Source of the DNA: Pseudisothecium myosuroides
Lineage: Eukaryota > Streptophyta > Bryopsida > Hypnales > Lembophyllaceae
Length of the DNA stretch: 64,000 bases
Reading direction: 5' to 3'
Assembly: GCA_951799445.1 (NCBI GenBank)
Contig: OX637297.1
Coordinates: 5,394,001 to 5,458,000 of the forward strand
Positions within the stretch are counted from its first letter, which is position 1, and each line of letters opens with the position of its first letter. Position numbers and translations under genes: made by a program. Shown here piece after piece: positions 10,630-20,630 of this stretch. Under the pieces are notes generated by a model. That model made no database searches, was not told where the DNA came from, and worked only from the letters and a program-made list of their open reading frames with translations.

Positions 10630-11613
10630 TGCGTGTCCATTTGACACTACAATGGGTATTTGATCTTGAATATCATAAATCCTAAGAATAATTTCAAAGT
10701 AGATCTATGGGCGTTGGAAAATGATTGTGGTGTATGGACTATTTTCTTTCAGGATCTTAGTGAGTGAAATCTAGAAGAAATGCCATCGAGCAACCTCACT
10801 AAGACAATACATAACAAGTGGCTTCAACAACCTGGAAATTAGAAGAACGATTTGTACATTGCCACGTTAGACAATTTCATCAAAGTGTTCATACAGATGG
10901 TAAGGTATTACCAATACTTGAAGGGAGATGAACCAGGTACGGGACCAAGAAAGGAAGAACTAATGCTCCGCATGGCCCAACGTCTAGCAGAACAAACGGG
11001 AAATTCAAAACCACTCACAGAAGCTATTTCAAACATTTCAGGTGTTGAAGAATTCTTCAATAGATTGAGAGCCTCATCTTAAAGGTGAAGAAGAGTTTGG
11101 ATCGCAATTTTTCTTTTGCAACGACAACATTGAAAGATGTGTGAAAGGTATGCAGCACAATTGGGTGTCATCAGTACCAACTATTCCAACCATTTGGCTA
11201 GTGAAAATGGGCACCAAATTCTCAAAGGCTAAGATTTTGGCCTTGGAAGTAGTAGGCTTTCAACTTCCACAACGTCAAGTCATTTCACCCCAGAGATTGT
11301 TTAGTGGAGAAGCTGGCATACAAATTGTATGTGCCTACCCTGTTCCATCTTTACCAGAGGAACATCCCACAACTTGAGCAAAGAAGATCGTCCGCCACAA
11401 CCTGAAGGCCCCAATTGTAAAGCACCAGAACAATTGTGCATCGGCCTTGACAATGAATGCACGCATAGAAAGGGTCATTATGATTCCCTACCTTGGATTT
11501 GGTTGCACAGTGTCACTCATCTCTGGTGTAGAGCCTCGACATGAAAAGTATATGGTCACTGTATCCTTGTTTTTGGATTGCACCTGTCCAAATTTCAATA
11601 ATAGAAAAAATTT
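10630..11613 (+). pseudogene. MULE/SWIM transposase pseudogene, third segment
   Basis: The frame reads MPSSNLTKTIHNKWLQQPGN, a TAG, then IATLDNFIKVFIQMVRYYQY and LKGDEPGTGPRKEELMLR, up to a stop near 11080. After frame changes it continues with ILALEVVGFQLPQ and, in another frame, CTHRKGHYDSLPWIWLHSVT then HLWCRAST, ending LDCTCPNF at about 11575-11597. CxCPxF is the first half of a SWIM zinc finger; its second half (CKH) is beyond two nested MITEs at 12086. Multiple frameshifts and stops make it non-functional. Confidence 0.65.
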
Positions 11614-12039
11614 CACTATAAGAAATCTCCGTTTTAGGTGACAAATCCTAATTTTTTATGACGGATTTTAGGTGATGTCAATGTTGACAACCCAAATTTT
11701 TTATGTCAACAAAAATGTCCAACATAACATCAATGTTGACATAAAAACATTGGATTGTCAATATTGATGTTACGTTGGACATTTTTGTTGACATAAAAAT
11801 TTTGGATTGTTAACATTGACATCACCTAAAATCCGTCATAAAAAATTAGGGCTCATCACCTAAAATGGGGATTTCTTATAGTGTTTGCGTTTGCCTCAAC
11901 AAAATCTACATGACGTGTTTGTTGAGGCAGAAGCAAAATCCGCGTTTTACTGCGTTTTTTAATGTAGATTTTGTATTTGCCTCAACAAACACGTCATGTA
12001 GATTTTGTTGAGGCAAATGCAGATTTTTTCTAGTACAAA
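11596..12039. mobile_element. outer fold-back MITE interrupting the SWIM finger
   Basis: The left arm (TAGAAAAAATTT at 11602-11613 continuing with GCGTTTGCCTCAAC at 11887) is the inverted complement of the right arm at 11972-12037 (GTTGAGGCAAATGC then AGATTTTTTCTAGTA). Inner arms carry AAATCTACATGACGTGTTTG on both sides. The left arm is split by the CACTA MITE at 11614-11883. The outermost bases (CAATAATAG against a CACTACTAG-like end) suggest a decayed CACTA-type terminus, but no clear TSD remains. Confidence 0.75.
11614..11883. mobile_element. CACTA-type MITE, 270 bp, TSD TTT
   Basis: It begins CACTATAAGAAATC and ends GATTTCTTATAGTG, is palindromic over nearly its whole length (GGTGATGTCAATGTTGACA is mirrored at the far side), and is flanked by TTT at 11611-11613 and 11884-11886. 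A CACTA terminus plus a 3-bp TSD is diagnostic of the CACTA (En/Spm) class. It has no coding capacity. It shares the terminus CACTATAAGAAA with the 1.4-kb element at 28222-29604, so both were probably moved by one transposase not present here. Confidence 0.92.
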
Positions 12040-12240
12040 GACATGAAGTTGAAGTGCTTGAGCAAGTGAGGAACGTGGGCAAATTGTAAGCATCTTTATT
12101 TTATTTTCACTATCATCTGTAATCTACAACCTACATCAGAGGCCTTCATTCATGCAGCAAGTTCAAGTTTCAATGAAGTGTAGCAAGTGCTTCTTAGCGG
12201 GATACTGAATCATTTGGTATCAAATTAGATTGTCTTTTTG
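12040..12240 (+). pseudogene. MULE/SWIM transposase pseudogene, C-terminal segment (CKH of SWIM)
   Basis: The frame reads DMKLKCLSK, TGA, GTWANCKHLYFIFTIICNLQ, then PTSEAFIHAASSSFNEV, TAG, QVLLSGILN. CKHLYF completes the CxC...CxH SWIM finger begun with CTCPNF at about 11580. The last part follows the same family's C-terminus. The TGA is where Arg (CGA) and the TAG where Gln or Trp would be expected. Confidence 0.65.
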
Positions 12241-12769
12241 CATACAAGGACCCTACCTATGTTTATTGAACACATGAATGGAAAAGTATTGAGACTAAAA
12301 GGGCTAGTACTGACATAGTTGCATTTCATTGGACCTATTCCCACCTTTTCAGAAATTATTTCTAGCATCATTGTATTGTACGTAATGTTTCTCTACATGT
12401 AGTGATACCCATCAAGTGTTTTATTTTTCTACTCTCTGGCATCGTGCCGACATCATTAGCTTAAAAGCCAACATATGAAACAAGTAATCTGATCTGTTCT
12501 CCAAAATTAATGTTTAGCTAAAACCTTGGACAAGCACAGAGGTTTAGCTCCAAAGTTGTTCTACATTTCCATGGTAATAGGTGTATTTCAGTTCTATTGT
12601 TATGTGCGTGCAAAATGACATTCTGCCCTAAACCACGGTCATAGGTTCCATCATCTAGAAATATTCATTTGTGCATGGCAATGGAATTTTGTCACTCATT
12701 TTCCCATTTTCATAGCATTGTCCCCTTGTTTTTTCAAATAACGCCTGAATTCCTAATGGATATGATTTC
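12241..12769. other. no gene seen
   Basis: AT-rich sequence without a convincing frame. It may include the 3' untranslated part of the transposase pseudogene. Confidence 0.4.
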
Positions 12770-13045
12770 ATCCAAGATTTCATGTACTATCATCCAATAT
12801 TTCAGCTATTTTCATCCAAATTATTCATCTACTTTCATCCAAATCAATCATCTACTTTCATCCACTTTTTTCATCCAAACCATCTCTTTCTTTTTATGTT
12901 CTTATCTAAAATTTTGTTCACATCCACTAAATTTTTAGTCACTTTCACCCAAATTTTCAGTGACTTTCATCCAAAATCTCAACCACTTTCATCCAAAAAT
13001 ATTCCTAATTTCATTTCATTTTTCCATTTTCCATCCAAGATCTAC
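12770..13045 (+). repeat. TTTCATCCAA repeat cluster
   Basis: About ten copies of TTTCATCCAA (with ATCATCCAA, TTTCACCCAA and TTCCATCCAA variants) at irregular spacing of 15-35 bp. Short motifs repeated at irregular spacing near an element edge are typical of subterminal transposase-binding repeats. The cluster lies at the downstream edge of the minus-strand transposase region. Confidence 0.75.
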
Positions 13046-13089
13046 GCTCCCCACTCACTATTTCCCGCTCTACGCTCCCCGCTCGCTTC

Positions 13090-13950
13090 CTAGCAATGTT
13101 GCATTGAAAGACAAGACGTTCTATACCAACAATAAGCCAGTTAATAACAAGGGGTGCTCACAGAAGGCATCGCCATGTTTAGTTTAGTACATCTTTGTAG
13201 AATTTATAGATTTTGTACATAATTGTACATAGTATATGGTATATGCATGCGTTGCAAAGTACCATGACAACACAAACCTGTGTACAACGTGTATTCACGT
13301 ACTCCGAGTAAATATTTTTAGAAGCAAAGCAAGTTTACTGATGAATTACAAACATACATGCACTCTACAAACTAACTCTGCAACAACTTCCTTAAGAATG
13401 TACTTAAAAAAAACACCCACCCTATAATCGATTGTTCGCTCTCGTCTTCTTAGCCCGGGCATCATGAATGATGGCCTCCATTTTCCGTTTCTATGTAGCT
13501 GATAAAGGAGTCATAGTAATGTGGTAATGCTTGGTGTTGCCGTTTTCGTCACAACAGCACCCCATATCGGTGATGGATTTGGAACATTTTGTTTAGAATT
13601 GTACGCCAAATACACGTTGATATTAGTGCTGAAGGCATCAACATTGAAAGACCATACTTTGGAATGGGGCAGCAAAAAGCCAGTTAACAGCCAGGGGTAC
13701 ATCCTTGTTGTACAATTTGTACATTTTGTATAGAATTGTACATAGCGTATGACATATGCATGTTTTGCAAACTACTGTCAGAACACAGACCTGTAAACAA
13801 CGTGTATTCACATACTCTGAGTATCTATTTTATGAAGGGAAGGAAATTTACCGATGAATTACAAACATACATGCATTGTACGAACTAAGTCTGCAACAAC
13901 TTCTTTAAGATTGTACTTTGAAAAAACAAAACCACCCTACCCTATGAGTC
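13090..13950. repeat. two direct copies of a segment of about 300 bp, spaced about 540 bp
   Basis: 13095-13430 and 13640-13945 share in order TTGAAAGAC, AAGCCAGTTAA, AGGGGT, AATTGTACATAG, ATATGCATG, AACGTGTATTCA, GATGAATTACAAACATACAT and CTGCAACAACTTC. Both end just before a coding tail on the minus strand: AVVRDAKARG for the right copy, and a related worn one for the left. The 3' end of a minus-strand gene therefore appears to have been duplicated. Confidence 0.7.
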
Positions 13951-14343
13951 ACAATGAGGGGCATTTTGACCCTCTTGCTTTTGCATCCCGTACTACAGCA
14001 TCTACCAATTGTTGTTGTTCAGGTGTATAAGGATCCCAAGTGACGGGGAAGTACCGTTCTGGCACCATGTCGTCGTCGATTCCCCAAGCTTGTCCACCCT
14101 GTCCTCATAGCTTGGTACGCCCCTCTCATCGTACAAAACTTCAGTACATAATTCGATAGCCCTGAACTCGTTAATTGTAGCTGCTGTCCACTCCAATTCC
14201 TCGCCGTCTTCTCTCAATAGAAGCGCCTGCAATTCATCCGAACAAAAATTGGGAAGCTTTTCTTTACGCCTTTCCACCTCCCTCTCCACCTCCGCAAGGT
14301 ACCAAAGCAGCTCAGCTTTGCAATTGGGAAGGGGAGACATCAT
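13949..14343 (-). pseudogene. unknown acidic protein segment with one frameshift
   Basis: From ATG at 14343 the frame reads MMSPLPNCKAELLWYLAEVE, REVERRKEKLPNFCSDELQA, then LLLREDGEELEWTAATINEF and ERGVPSYEDRVDK. A frame change near 14080 leads to IDDDMVPERYFPVTWDPYTP then EQQQLVDAVVRDAKARG and a TGA at 13949-13951. The composition looks like genuine coding, but I do not recognise the family. It is downstream of the B3 exon on the same strand and could be a 3' exon of that gene or a separate ORF of the same element. Confidence 0.5.
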
Positions 14344-14619
14344 AACCCTACCGCAATCTGTCCAATAGTAGACAAAAAGAAGACAAAACAAGGTTAGCCT
14401 CGCAATTCGGAAGGAAAGAAAAAAGAAAAAAAGGCATCGAAGCAGGAAAAAAGGAACCAAAACCACGAACCACGAACCAAGACATGCGGCGACAGAACAT
14501 GGACGGGGGCACCGGAGGCAAGTATGAGGTGAACGACGCGCTAGAACAGACTTGAACAAGAGGAGGTGTTGAGTGCAAAGTTGAACTAAGTGATTTTGCA
14601 AAGGCGGCATTGAGGCAGA

Positions 14620-15330
14620 CGTACACGTACACTAAATGTACACCAAACGTACATCAAACGTACACCAAACATACACTAAAACGTACATGTACAATTTTCA
14701 TAATCTCATTGTTCTATGAAGATTGATTAGTACTAATGTAAGTATCAAAAGTACATTATGCAAGTACAAACACTACAAACATTAGAATTTGTACAGAACG
14801 TACTATTGGAAGCATAAAATGGTAGTGTAGCAACTACGAACATTCCTTTCAGTCACCACTATCGGTACAAATGCAGTTGCCCTACTACAAACACTAGAAA
14901 CACTACAATTTTAGAATTGATTGTATTCTAGCAATTATGAATCCTAATACAAACACTACAAACATTACAATTTCAGAATTGAATGTATTCCAACAATTCT
15001 AAATCCTGCACCTCGGTTACAATGAGTACATTCCTTACTGTTGGAATCATAGGATGGTAGTGCAACACTCTAAGAACATTCCTTTCACTCACCACTACGG
15101 TACAAATGCAGTAGTCAGAGTACAATAGGTACCACATGTATAAAACTAATACATGAACCGATACAAAAATTGACGATGTACAGTACAAGGAGATGAGGGA
15201 ACTGACATAGTGATTGTACAGGTAGTACTTCCTGAATTGCACCTCCATTCCTGCCAATGTACAGTGTGTGAGCACTTGAAATACAAAGAGTCTATTGTCG
15301 AACTTGAAAGATGCGACTAAATCCAAACAG
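14620..15330. repeat. GTAC-saturated non-coding stretch
   Basis: I count more than 20 GTAC tetramers in about 700 bp, including a run at 14624-14692 with seven (CGTACA and TGTACA). Random expectation is about three. Words such as ACTACAAACATTA also repeat at 14769, 14891 and 14955. No reading frame is convincing. Introns and flanks of the neighbouring minus-strand genes carry the same motif. Confidence 0.75.
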
Positions 15331-15659
15331 TACGCTCATTTCTATAGACAAATAGGCCTTCATTCCATGCATCGACTGAAATGTGAAGTTTGCTACCATT
15401 TACAACACCCTCAACCTCACAATTTCTTGGAAGAGTATAAGTCTCTATGATCATCCTACACTCAAGCTGAGCAATCAAGTTCCATGCAATGAACAACTAC
15501 AATGGGTAAAACATAGCAAGATAATAATGAGTACAGTAGGTAAGTTGAAATTTAAGTGGAATGAAACTAATAGGAATTGTGTATACAAACCTTCACATAC
15601 TTTGATTAACTGAGTCACACGAGACTATAGGGGCATCAGTTGCCACTGCTCGCTCAAAC

Positions 15660-15800
15660 AATGCCTCGCTGCTCCTGATGACAGTAGTACTAGACATATG
15701 TCTAGTACTACAAAATGGGAAGTAAGCCGTGATGCATTGTTGAACTAGTCTAGAGGTATGAAATGGAAAGTAATCCGTGATGCATTGTTGAACAAGTGTA
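15660..15800. repeat. 63-bp tandem duplication
   Basis: GTAAGCCGTGATGCATTG then TTGAAC at about 15722 is repeated as GTAATCCGTGATGCATTG then TTGAAC at about 15770, with a related TAGAGGTATGAAATGGAAA / TAGTACTACAAAATGGGAA lead-in. Confidence 0.7.
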
Positions 15801-15879
15801 TAATTACGGTTAGACATCTCCACACCGCAAATTCAACTAGTGCAAGATTAAAAATAAGAAGCCAAACACGAGTACAAGA

Positions 15880-16125
15880 TTGGAAACAAGAAGGCGAACA
15901 CCCGTAAGTCTCTCGGGCACCAAAGCTAATGAGATTTTGTAAGCAGCGACAAAGGTCAACATGAAACGAGAAGGCAAACACCCCTAAGTCTCTCAAGGCA
16001 CCAAAGCGAATGAGCTATCAAAAGCGGCGACAAAGGTCAGCATGAAACGAGAAGGCAAACACCCCTAAGTCTCTCAAGCACCAAAGCAAATGAGCTATGG
16101 AAAGCAACGATGAAGGTGAGCATGG
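15880..16125. repeat. about 84-bp tandem repeat, 3 copies
   Basis: Units beginning near 15885, 15968 and 16050 share AGAAGGCAAACACCCCTAAG, TCTCTCAAGGCACCAAAGC, AATGAGCTAT and AAAGGTCAGCATG. Minisatellite in the spacer of the minus-strand element. Confidence 0.85.
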
Positions 16126-16359
16126 AACCCAATGGCCCCAATTTCACAGGGCTGACAAGCTGCTCTATTTTGGGAGCCCTTTCTAGGGAATATGATCAGT
16201 CCAGATTTCACAATCTAAAAGTCAATCCAAAATACCGTTACTGTGGCTTCCAAGATGATTCGGTTCAATACGGCGGGTCACCACACCGCATGGACAAGAA
16301 CAATAGAGTACACATTTGTAGAAAGAGTATAAAATTGTACAAAAAGTACAAAACTGTGG

Positions 16360-16490
16360 ACAGAGAGTCGGAGAGGACCGTAAGCTGAATTGAAACCGTG
16401 TACATGTTGCTTTGGACACCCTTGTAATGCAAATGAGAAGCCAGTTTAAGAGCTGAAATGGTAGATTCAACGAATGGACAATAAATACGA
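16360..16490 (-). pseudogene. duplicated 3' exon (VQSN type), copy next to B3
   Basis: The minus strand reads PFVESTISALKLASHLHYKG then VQSNMYTV. It is clearly homologous, in protein and DNA, to 18230-18435 (STVAALEIAIHVHSKDVQSN). Flanking sequences (TACAAAGAGTATGAAATTGTA here, TACAAAGCGTATAAAATTATA there) are also alike, so exon plus intron were duplicated together. Function unknown; it looks helical. Confidence 0.55.
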
Positions 16491-16661
16491 GTACAGTTGT
16501 ATACAAAGAGTATGAAATTGTATAAAACGTATCTTTTAGTACTTACAAAAGAAAAGATCTGCACAGTTTCCACACCATACACAACAAAATTCAGTGGTCG
16601 ACACCACAATATTGTCTATTGTCCTGATTTACTCCGCAGCTTCTCCATCAAATTTAGTCCC

Positions 16662-16980
16662 TTATTCACTGCCTATGTCATTGTCACACACCGGAAATGG
16701 CCATTGTATGTTGGAATTTCTCTGAACGGTAACATCAAAAACAGCCATCTCCAAGTGCCTGAATATTACCCGGTCACCTACAACTAATTGATGGAATTCA
16801 CAATAATATTTCCATCCTTTAGCAAGCATCACTTGTGGCCGTCCCTGCCTGGTGCTTGATATTTTCACTTTGACAAGCAAAGTGTAAAGTTTCCCTATAC
16901 TCCGAAGTCTAACAAATCCTTGGGAAGCCTCTCCGTCGAAATCTTCTTGAAACCTCCGGAAGAACTGGACGGGCACCCTC
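16662..16980 (-). CDS. B3 DNA-binding domain exon
   Basis: The frame reads VPVQFFRRFQEDF, GFVRLRSIGKLYTLLVKV, then MLAKGWKYYCEFHQLVVGDR and VIFRHLEMAVFDVTV. The order (VP..F.R.F, then hydrophobic beta strands, KGW..Y..FH.L..GDRVIF, then F.V.V) is the B3 domain, a plant-lineage seven-strand pseudobarrel that binds DNA in ARF, LAV and REM transcription factors. About 95 residues, so nearly the whole domain. A 3' splice site (GGTCTCAG then AGGGTGCCC on the minus strand, near 16981) precedes it and a GT donor lies near 17096, predicting an intron of about 115 bp. It lies between transposon exons, so a captured gene fragment or an element-encoded DNA-binding protein are both possible. No ORF continuation to an intact protein is visible. 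Confidence 0.75.
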
Positions 16981-17096
16981 TGAGACCAAATTTAAAAGAA
17001 TAAGAGACGCATCCCTTTAAACAAAAAAACAAAAATAAAAAGCAAAACCAACAGTTCTAATTACACACTTTGAATTAGAAATGAATTGCAGTTACC

Positions 17097-17422
17097 ATGC
17101 GTCAGAGCGACGCCTTCTTCAGCATCTTGTGGAAAACCTCTTCTGCTCGAATTGCCTCGGCTGGCGCTCCTCTAACAAATGCCCGCGCCACTGCTCCATC
17201 CGGCGGCGGCACTCTTCCAGCGAATACTTGGGCCGGCGCTCCTCCAACGACTGCTTGGGTCGACGCTCCTCCACCGAATGCTCGCGTCGACACTAGTGGT
17301 CCATTTGGAGGCCCTCCTCCATCAACCGCCGGTGCCACTGCTCCTTCCAGCGGAAGTCCATGAAATTTCCATTGCTCCATCCAGCGCCTTTGCTTCAATT
17401 CACAGTAGGGAGTTTTGTACAC
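17097..17422 (-). CDS. Ala/Gly/Pro-rich segment upstream of B3 exon
   Basis: An open minus-strand frame encodes a low-complexity G/A/P/V-rich stretch (GGGASTQAVVGGAPAQVFAG and similar) and ends in EEVFHKMLKKASL. The DNA is a GC-rich degenerate tandem repeat (CTCCAACGAC / GCTCCTCCACC words), and the opposite strand is equally open, so which strand is coding is uncertain. It could be the linker-encoding 5' exon of the B3 gene, but the predicted donor near 17096 is not in frame without another change. Confidence 0.3.
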
Positions 17423-18229
17423 AAGATGTGTTTACCAATTTGAAAATGGCAGTTTATAGCTGTATTAGTGGAGTTCAATTCCTTGCTGATGATGCCTACT
17501 ACATGGACTTAGGTCCAATAATTTATTATCATTGTAGTTCATGGGAGAATGATGTATAGTTAATGACTATCATGCATTTGGAGAGTACCAAGGTAAGTAT
17601 TCATACAAGTCCAAATGACTATGATGCATTTTAAGTGTGCCAATGTAAGTTTTGAGTCTCAAGGTAATGCTTATAAAATAAATAAATGCATATGATAATT
17701 CAAAATGGCAAGTAAGTACTTATTGTACAAAGAAGCTGGATGGTAGTGTACAAATAGGTGTATAAGAATACAGATTGTACAAAAATACTAGCTGAACGCT
17801 ATTGCTATAAAAGTATATAAGCTAAGAGAAGTATACTACTAAGAAATTCATTTTCGATTATCCCTAGTACTCTTCCTCTACTAAAACTTTTCAAAAATAA
17901 ATTCAATCATAGGTATACTGTTAACGAATATGAGGTACACTGACTTCTTTGAAACCAAGAACTGGACTTAAAAAGTTTCCTTTTTCTTTTGAACAACCTA
18001 TTCAAATGAAAAGAATTGCTATAGATAAAATAAAAAAAGACCTATAACTTGTGCTCATACAGCAATAGTGTTAACCTTTCGATTTTGTCCAACAAGTTCA
18101 AGAAAACCGGCGGTCAACTGTTAGTTCTCCTTCCGGCAATCTGAAACCATGTTGGTGTGCATATGAGGCATGAATAGAGACATAAGATTAACGTGAATAT
18201 GATACCTTGAGCTAAAACCGCAGTTGTAA

Positions 18230-18435
18230 TTGACAATGCAGGATCATGGACCATGTCTTCAGAGTAGATTCAAGAGAAGTCAGATAGAATGACGAGAACG
18301 CATCAAAGACGGCAGATGATTCCGTAATAACTGAGTAAATATTACTTTGAACATCCTTAGAATGCACATGAATAGCAATCTCAAGAGCTGCAACGGTAGA
18401 CACAGCGGACGGACAAGAATAACCCAGTGCAAAAT
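18230..18435 (-). pseudogene. duplicated 3' exon (VQSN type), copy next to transposase
   Basis: The minus strand reads PSAVSTVAALEIAIHVHSKD then VQSNIYSVI and STLKTWSM. It is homologous to the exon at 16360-16490. It follows the transposase C-terminal exon after an intron-like spacer with two GTAC sites. Confidence 0.55.
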
Positions 18436-18516
18436 TGTACAAAGCGTATAAAATTATACAAAACGTATGGAATTATATACAAAATATCCCGGGTTGTACT
18501 AATAGAAGTAAAGTTG

Positions 18517-19314
18517 CTAGTCTTCTTTCTCCCTGAACCGATGTAAACCGACCCTAATAATAGCGAGGTTATTGTCACTTATGTCATAAGTAACCTCCCC
18601 ACTTCTCCGCCTACCTGGCTTCGGAATCATAGCAAATTTCCCATGCACCACAAGGTGTGCATCAATATGGGCTAGTTGGAAGTTGCCCAGATGAACGTAC
18701 CCATTATTCCACTTTTGATAGTAAGTTCCCAGTATGATGAAGTCGCCAGCTTCAAACTCCGGGCCCCAAGCACATTTGAACCTGCTATCAACCTCATACT
18801 TCCCCCTGGTGCACTGTAAAATATAGAACTCCACTCCCTCGTTGTTGCCTTCTATAGCAGGGACAACAAAGTTGTCACCTGGCTGAATGAGATCGCCAAA
18901 TCCCTCGCCTTCCACGACCTCCTCCCAATCCTCGTCATCTGCAACGTCGTGGTCCGTCATGTGGTCAGCAACTAGTTGGAGATCGTATGGCTTCAACTTT
19001 ACCAAATCCCAGTTCTCAACATGGGACTTATTAACGCAGTTGACGAAATTGCCGTCAAGGCAATAAACACAGAAGCACGATAATTTGCGCACAAAAAGTT
19101 GCGTTGGGTCTTCAACAACAAAAGAGTAAATCGAATGTAAGGCTTGGGAGCCTGAAACAGTCTTGCAATGGTAACTGCACTCCCTCGTGACGTCCTTCGG
19201 TATTTCCCAGAAGTATCTCTGAACTTTCTTGATGTCGGTCTTCTCGAAGTTCGTATCCACAGTCCCTCCCATGGTCTCATTCCAAAACGCCACTGCATTG
19301 TGGGCGTTTTGCAT
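18517..19314 (-). CDS. transposase-like protein, C-terminal exon (Cys motif plus SH3-like region)
   Basis: An uninterrupted 265-codon frame. In order: MQNAHNAVAFWNETMGG; VQRYFWEIPKDVTREC; KTVSGSQALHSIYSF; a Cys/His cluster LSCFCVYCLDGNFVNCVNKS then HVENW; an acidic linker; GDNFVVPAIEGNNEGVEFYI; FKCAWGPEFEAGDFIILGTY then YQKWNNGYVHLG. The C-terminal part looks like a compact beta-rich BAH/SH3-like module, as in the C-terminus of the DUF7869-like proteins here; that is inference. It continues the transposase core at 19277-20600. Family known to me only as an uncharacterised group in early-diverging plants and some animals. Confidence 0.7.
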   Translation of the reverse strand: MQNAHNAVAFWNETMGGTVDTNFEKTDIKKVQRYFWEIPKDVTRECSYHCKTVSGSQALHSIYSFVVEDPTQLFVRKLSCFCVYCLDGNFVNCVNKSHVENWDLVKLKPYDLQLVADHMTDHDVADDEDWEEVVEGEGFGDLIQPGDNFVVPAIEGNNEGVEFYILQCTRGKYEVDSRFKCAWGPEFEAGDFIILGTYYQKWNNGYVHLGNFQLAHIDAHLVVHGKFAMIPKPGRRRSGEVTYDISDNNLAIIRVGLHRFREKED

Positions 19315-19538
19315 CCTCCTCCACGTATGGTGTAGCTAGGACTGCCTTAGAGCGCGCTTCACAACAGCACCAGCTCCATCCCACTCTCCCTTCCCGTGAC
19401 CTGTTTCGGAAAAATTCCAGTTCATAGTGCAACCATTTGTCAGGCCGGGTCATCTGGCCACAAAATAAAATGGTCGGGCACCCTTGAACTGCCCCGCACA
19501 GCCGTCGGACCACACGACGTGGTGCTTTGGTCGAATCC
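19277..19538 (-). pseudogene. transposase core exon 2: SDGC...GHGKGEWDGAGA
   Basis: After a predicted intron (donor at 19748, acceptor ending 19539, minus strand) the frame reads IRPKHHVVWSDGCAGQFKGA, RPFYFVAR, TGA, PGLTNGCTMNW, then a TGHGKGEWDGAGAVVKRALR stretch, TAG, and joins the C-terminal exon. Asp in WSDGC and the acidic residues in GHGKGEWDGAG are likely the second and third carboxylates of an RNase H-like (DDE/D) active site; the first would be in HIDFVENYTF upstream. Two in-frame stops mean it is decayed. Confidence 0.65.
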
Positions 19539-19748
19539 CTGTCGATGCACATACAGAAGTCAATACACTCCGTAACATTTACAAGTGCTGTATAAAATTA
19601 GTACAGAAAGTACATTTTACAGTATACACGCATCATAGTCGGAGAGTTCCATGCCACCCACAATTAACTCTTATATAAGAACTAGGCATGGAGAACGAAT
19701 GAGAAAGAGATATGATAAATACAAAACTTGGGGCAATGTGAAGCATAC

Positions 19749-20630
19749 CTTGAGACTCTAGCCATCGCCAGTGTTGCATTAAGCAATGCTGTACAAAAAG
19801 GGGATTGTGCTTTTCATCATCAATTATGTAGAAATGGGATTCCTTCACCATAACTCCGTCTGGTTTAAAGCGATACGTGATGTGGACAAGGATATTGATC
19901 TGTGTGGAGCACCAATACATGCTCTGGATCTGATTTTGAATCTCAAAAGTGTAGTTCTCAACAAAATCAATATGTGACAAAATCACATCTTTGCCCAAAC
20001 TTTGCATAGAACGCTTGCAGTGGTCATCCTGCCACCTCGCAATGAAGTTGTGCTTCACAAACTGGGGCAGTTTAGACTTGAAGTATTCAAAGAACACTTG
20101 TGGAGAGGTCTCTTTGTATACCTCGACAATCCTCTTCCGGGGCTTCCCATCCCGTGTCATTCCAATGATTTCATTCTCAAAACACTTTTGGGTGACATTT
20201 GAAGACGATGATAACTCAAGAGGGCAAATCGGAAGCTTTGAAATACCACAGTGTCCACACGTACCCATGACACATTGCGGAGCATACCACTCTCCGTTCT
20301 CAGGCTTAGGGCAAACGATCTGTTGCCACAACGCTGTTGTACCTGCATATGTCTTCAGATGCGCTTTACACTTTGCTTCTTCTTCCAGTCAAAAGAGGCA
20401 CACATCACACACGCACTAGCAATTCTCTAAGAAGTGGATTCCCTTTGTGCCATCTCGAATCCGATTGAACCCCTCCCTGAGCATGTCGATCTCCACGTGG
20501 TATCTACAACAGTAGACGTTCCTCTCATTGCACGCTCTAACAAAGTAAGGCTTCAGTTTCTCAAAGGCTCTCTGTTTGATTGGCACGTCTGGATGTGCCA
20601 CCTTAAATCGCTGGTAGAATGCGGCCTATA
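19749..20630 (-). pseudogene. transposase core exon 1: Cys-rich region and first catalytic Asp
   Basis: One frame from about 20601 downwards: FVRACNERNVYCCRYHVEID, then GIHFLENC, TAG, CVCDVC, TGA, CKAHLKTYAGTTALWQQIVC, then CVMGTCGHCGISKLPICPLE (zinc-finger-like spacing), FVKHNFIARWQDDH, LSHIDFVENYTFEIQNQIQS then MYWCSTQINILVHITYR, IIDDEKHNPLFVQHCL and HWRWLESQG ending at the splice donor GTATGC (19748). The DF.ENYTF...IQSM.W pattern is characteristic of the family. An upstream intron near 20632-20700 contains two GTAC. Confidence 0.65.

Noticed and set aside
3581..12240. Alternative genetic code (stop codons reassigned) to explain many in-frame stops
   Set aside because: TAA, TAG and TGA all occur inside decayed frames, together with frameshifts. 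Pseudogene decay explains them.
14002..14632. Long minus-strand frame of 202 codons with a hydrophobic leader
   Set aside because: The N-terminal third overlaps GTAC-rich spacer and poly-T-like sequence. Only the part from 14343 down looks coding.
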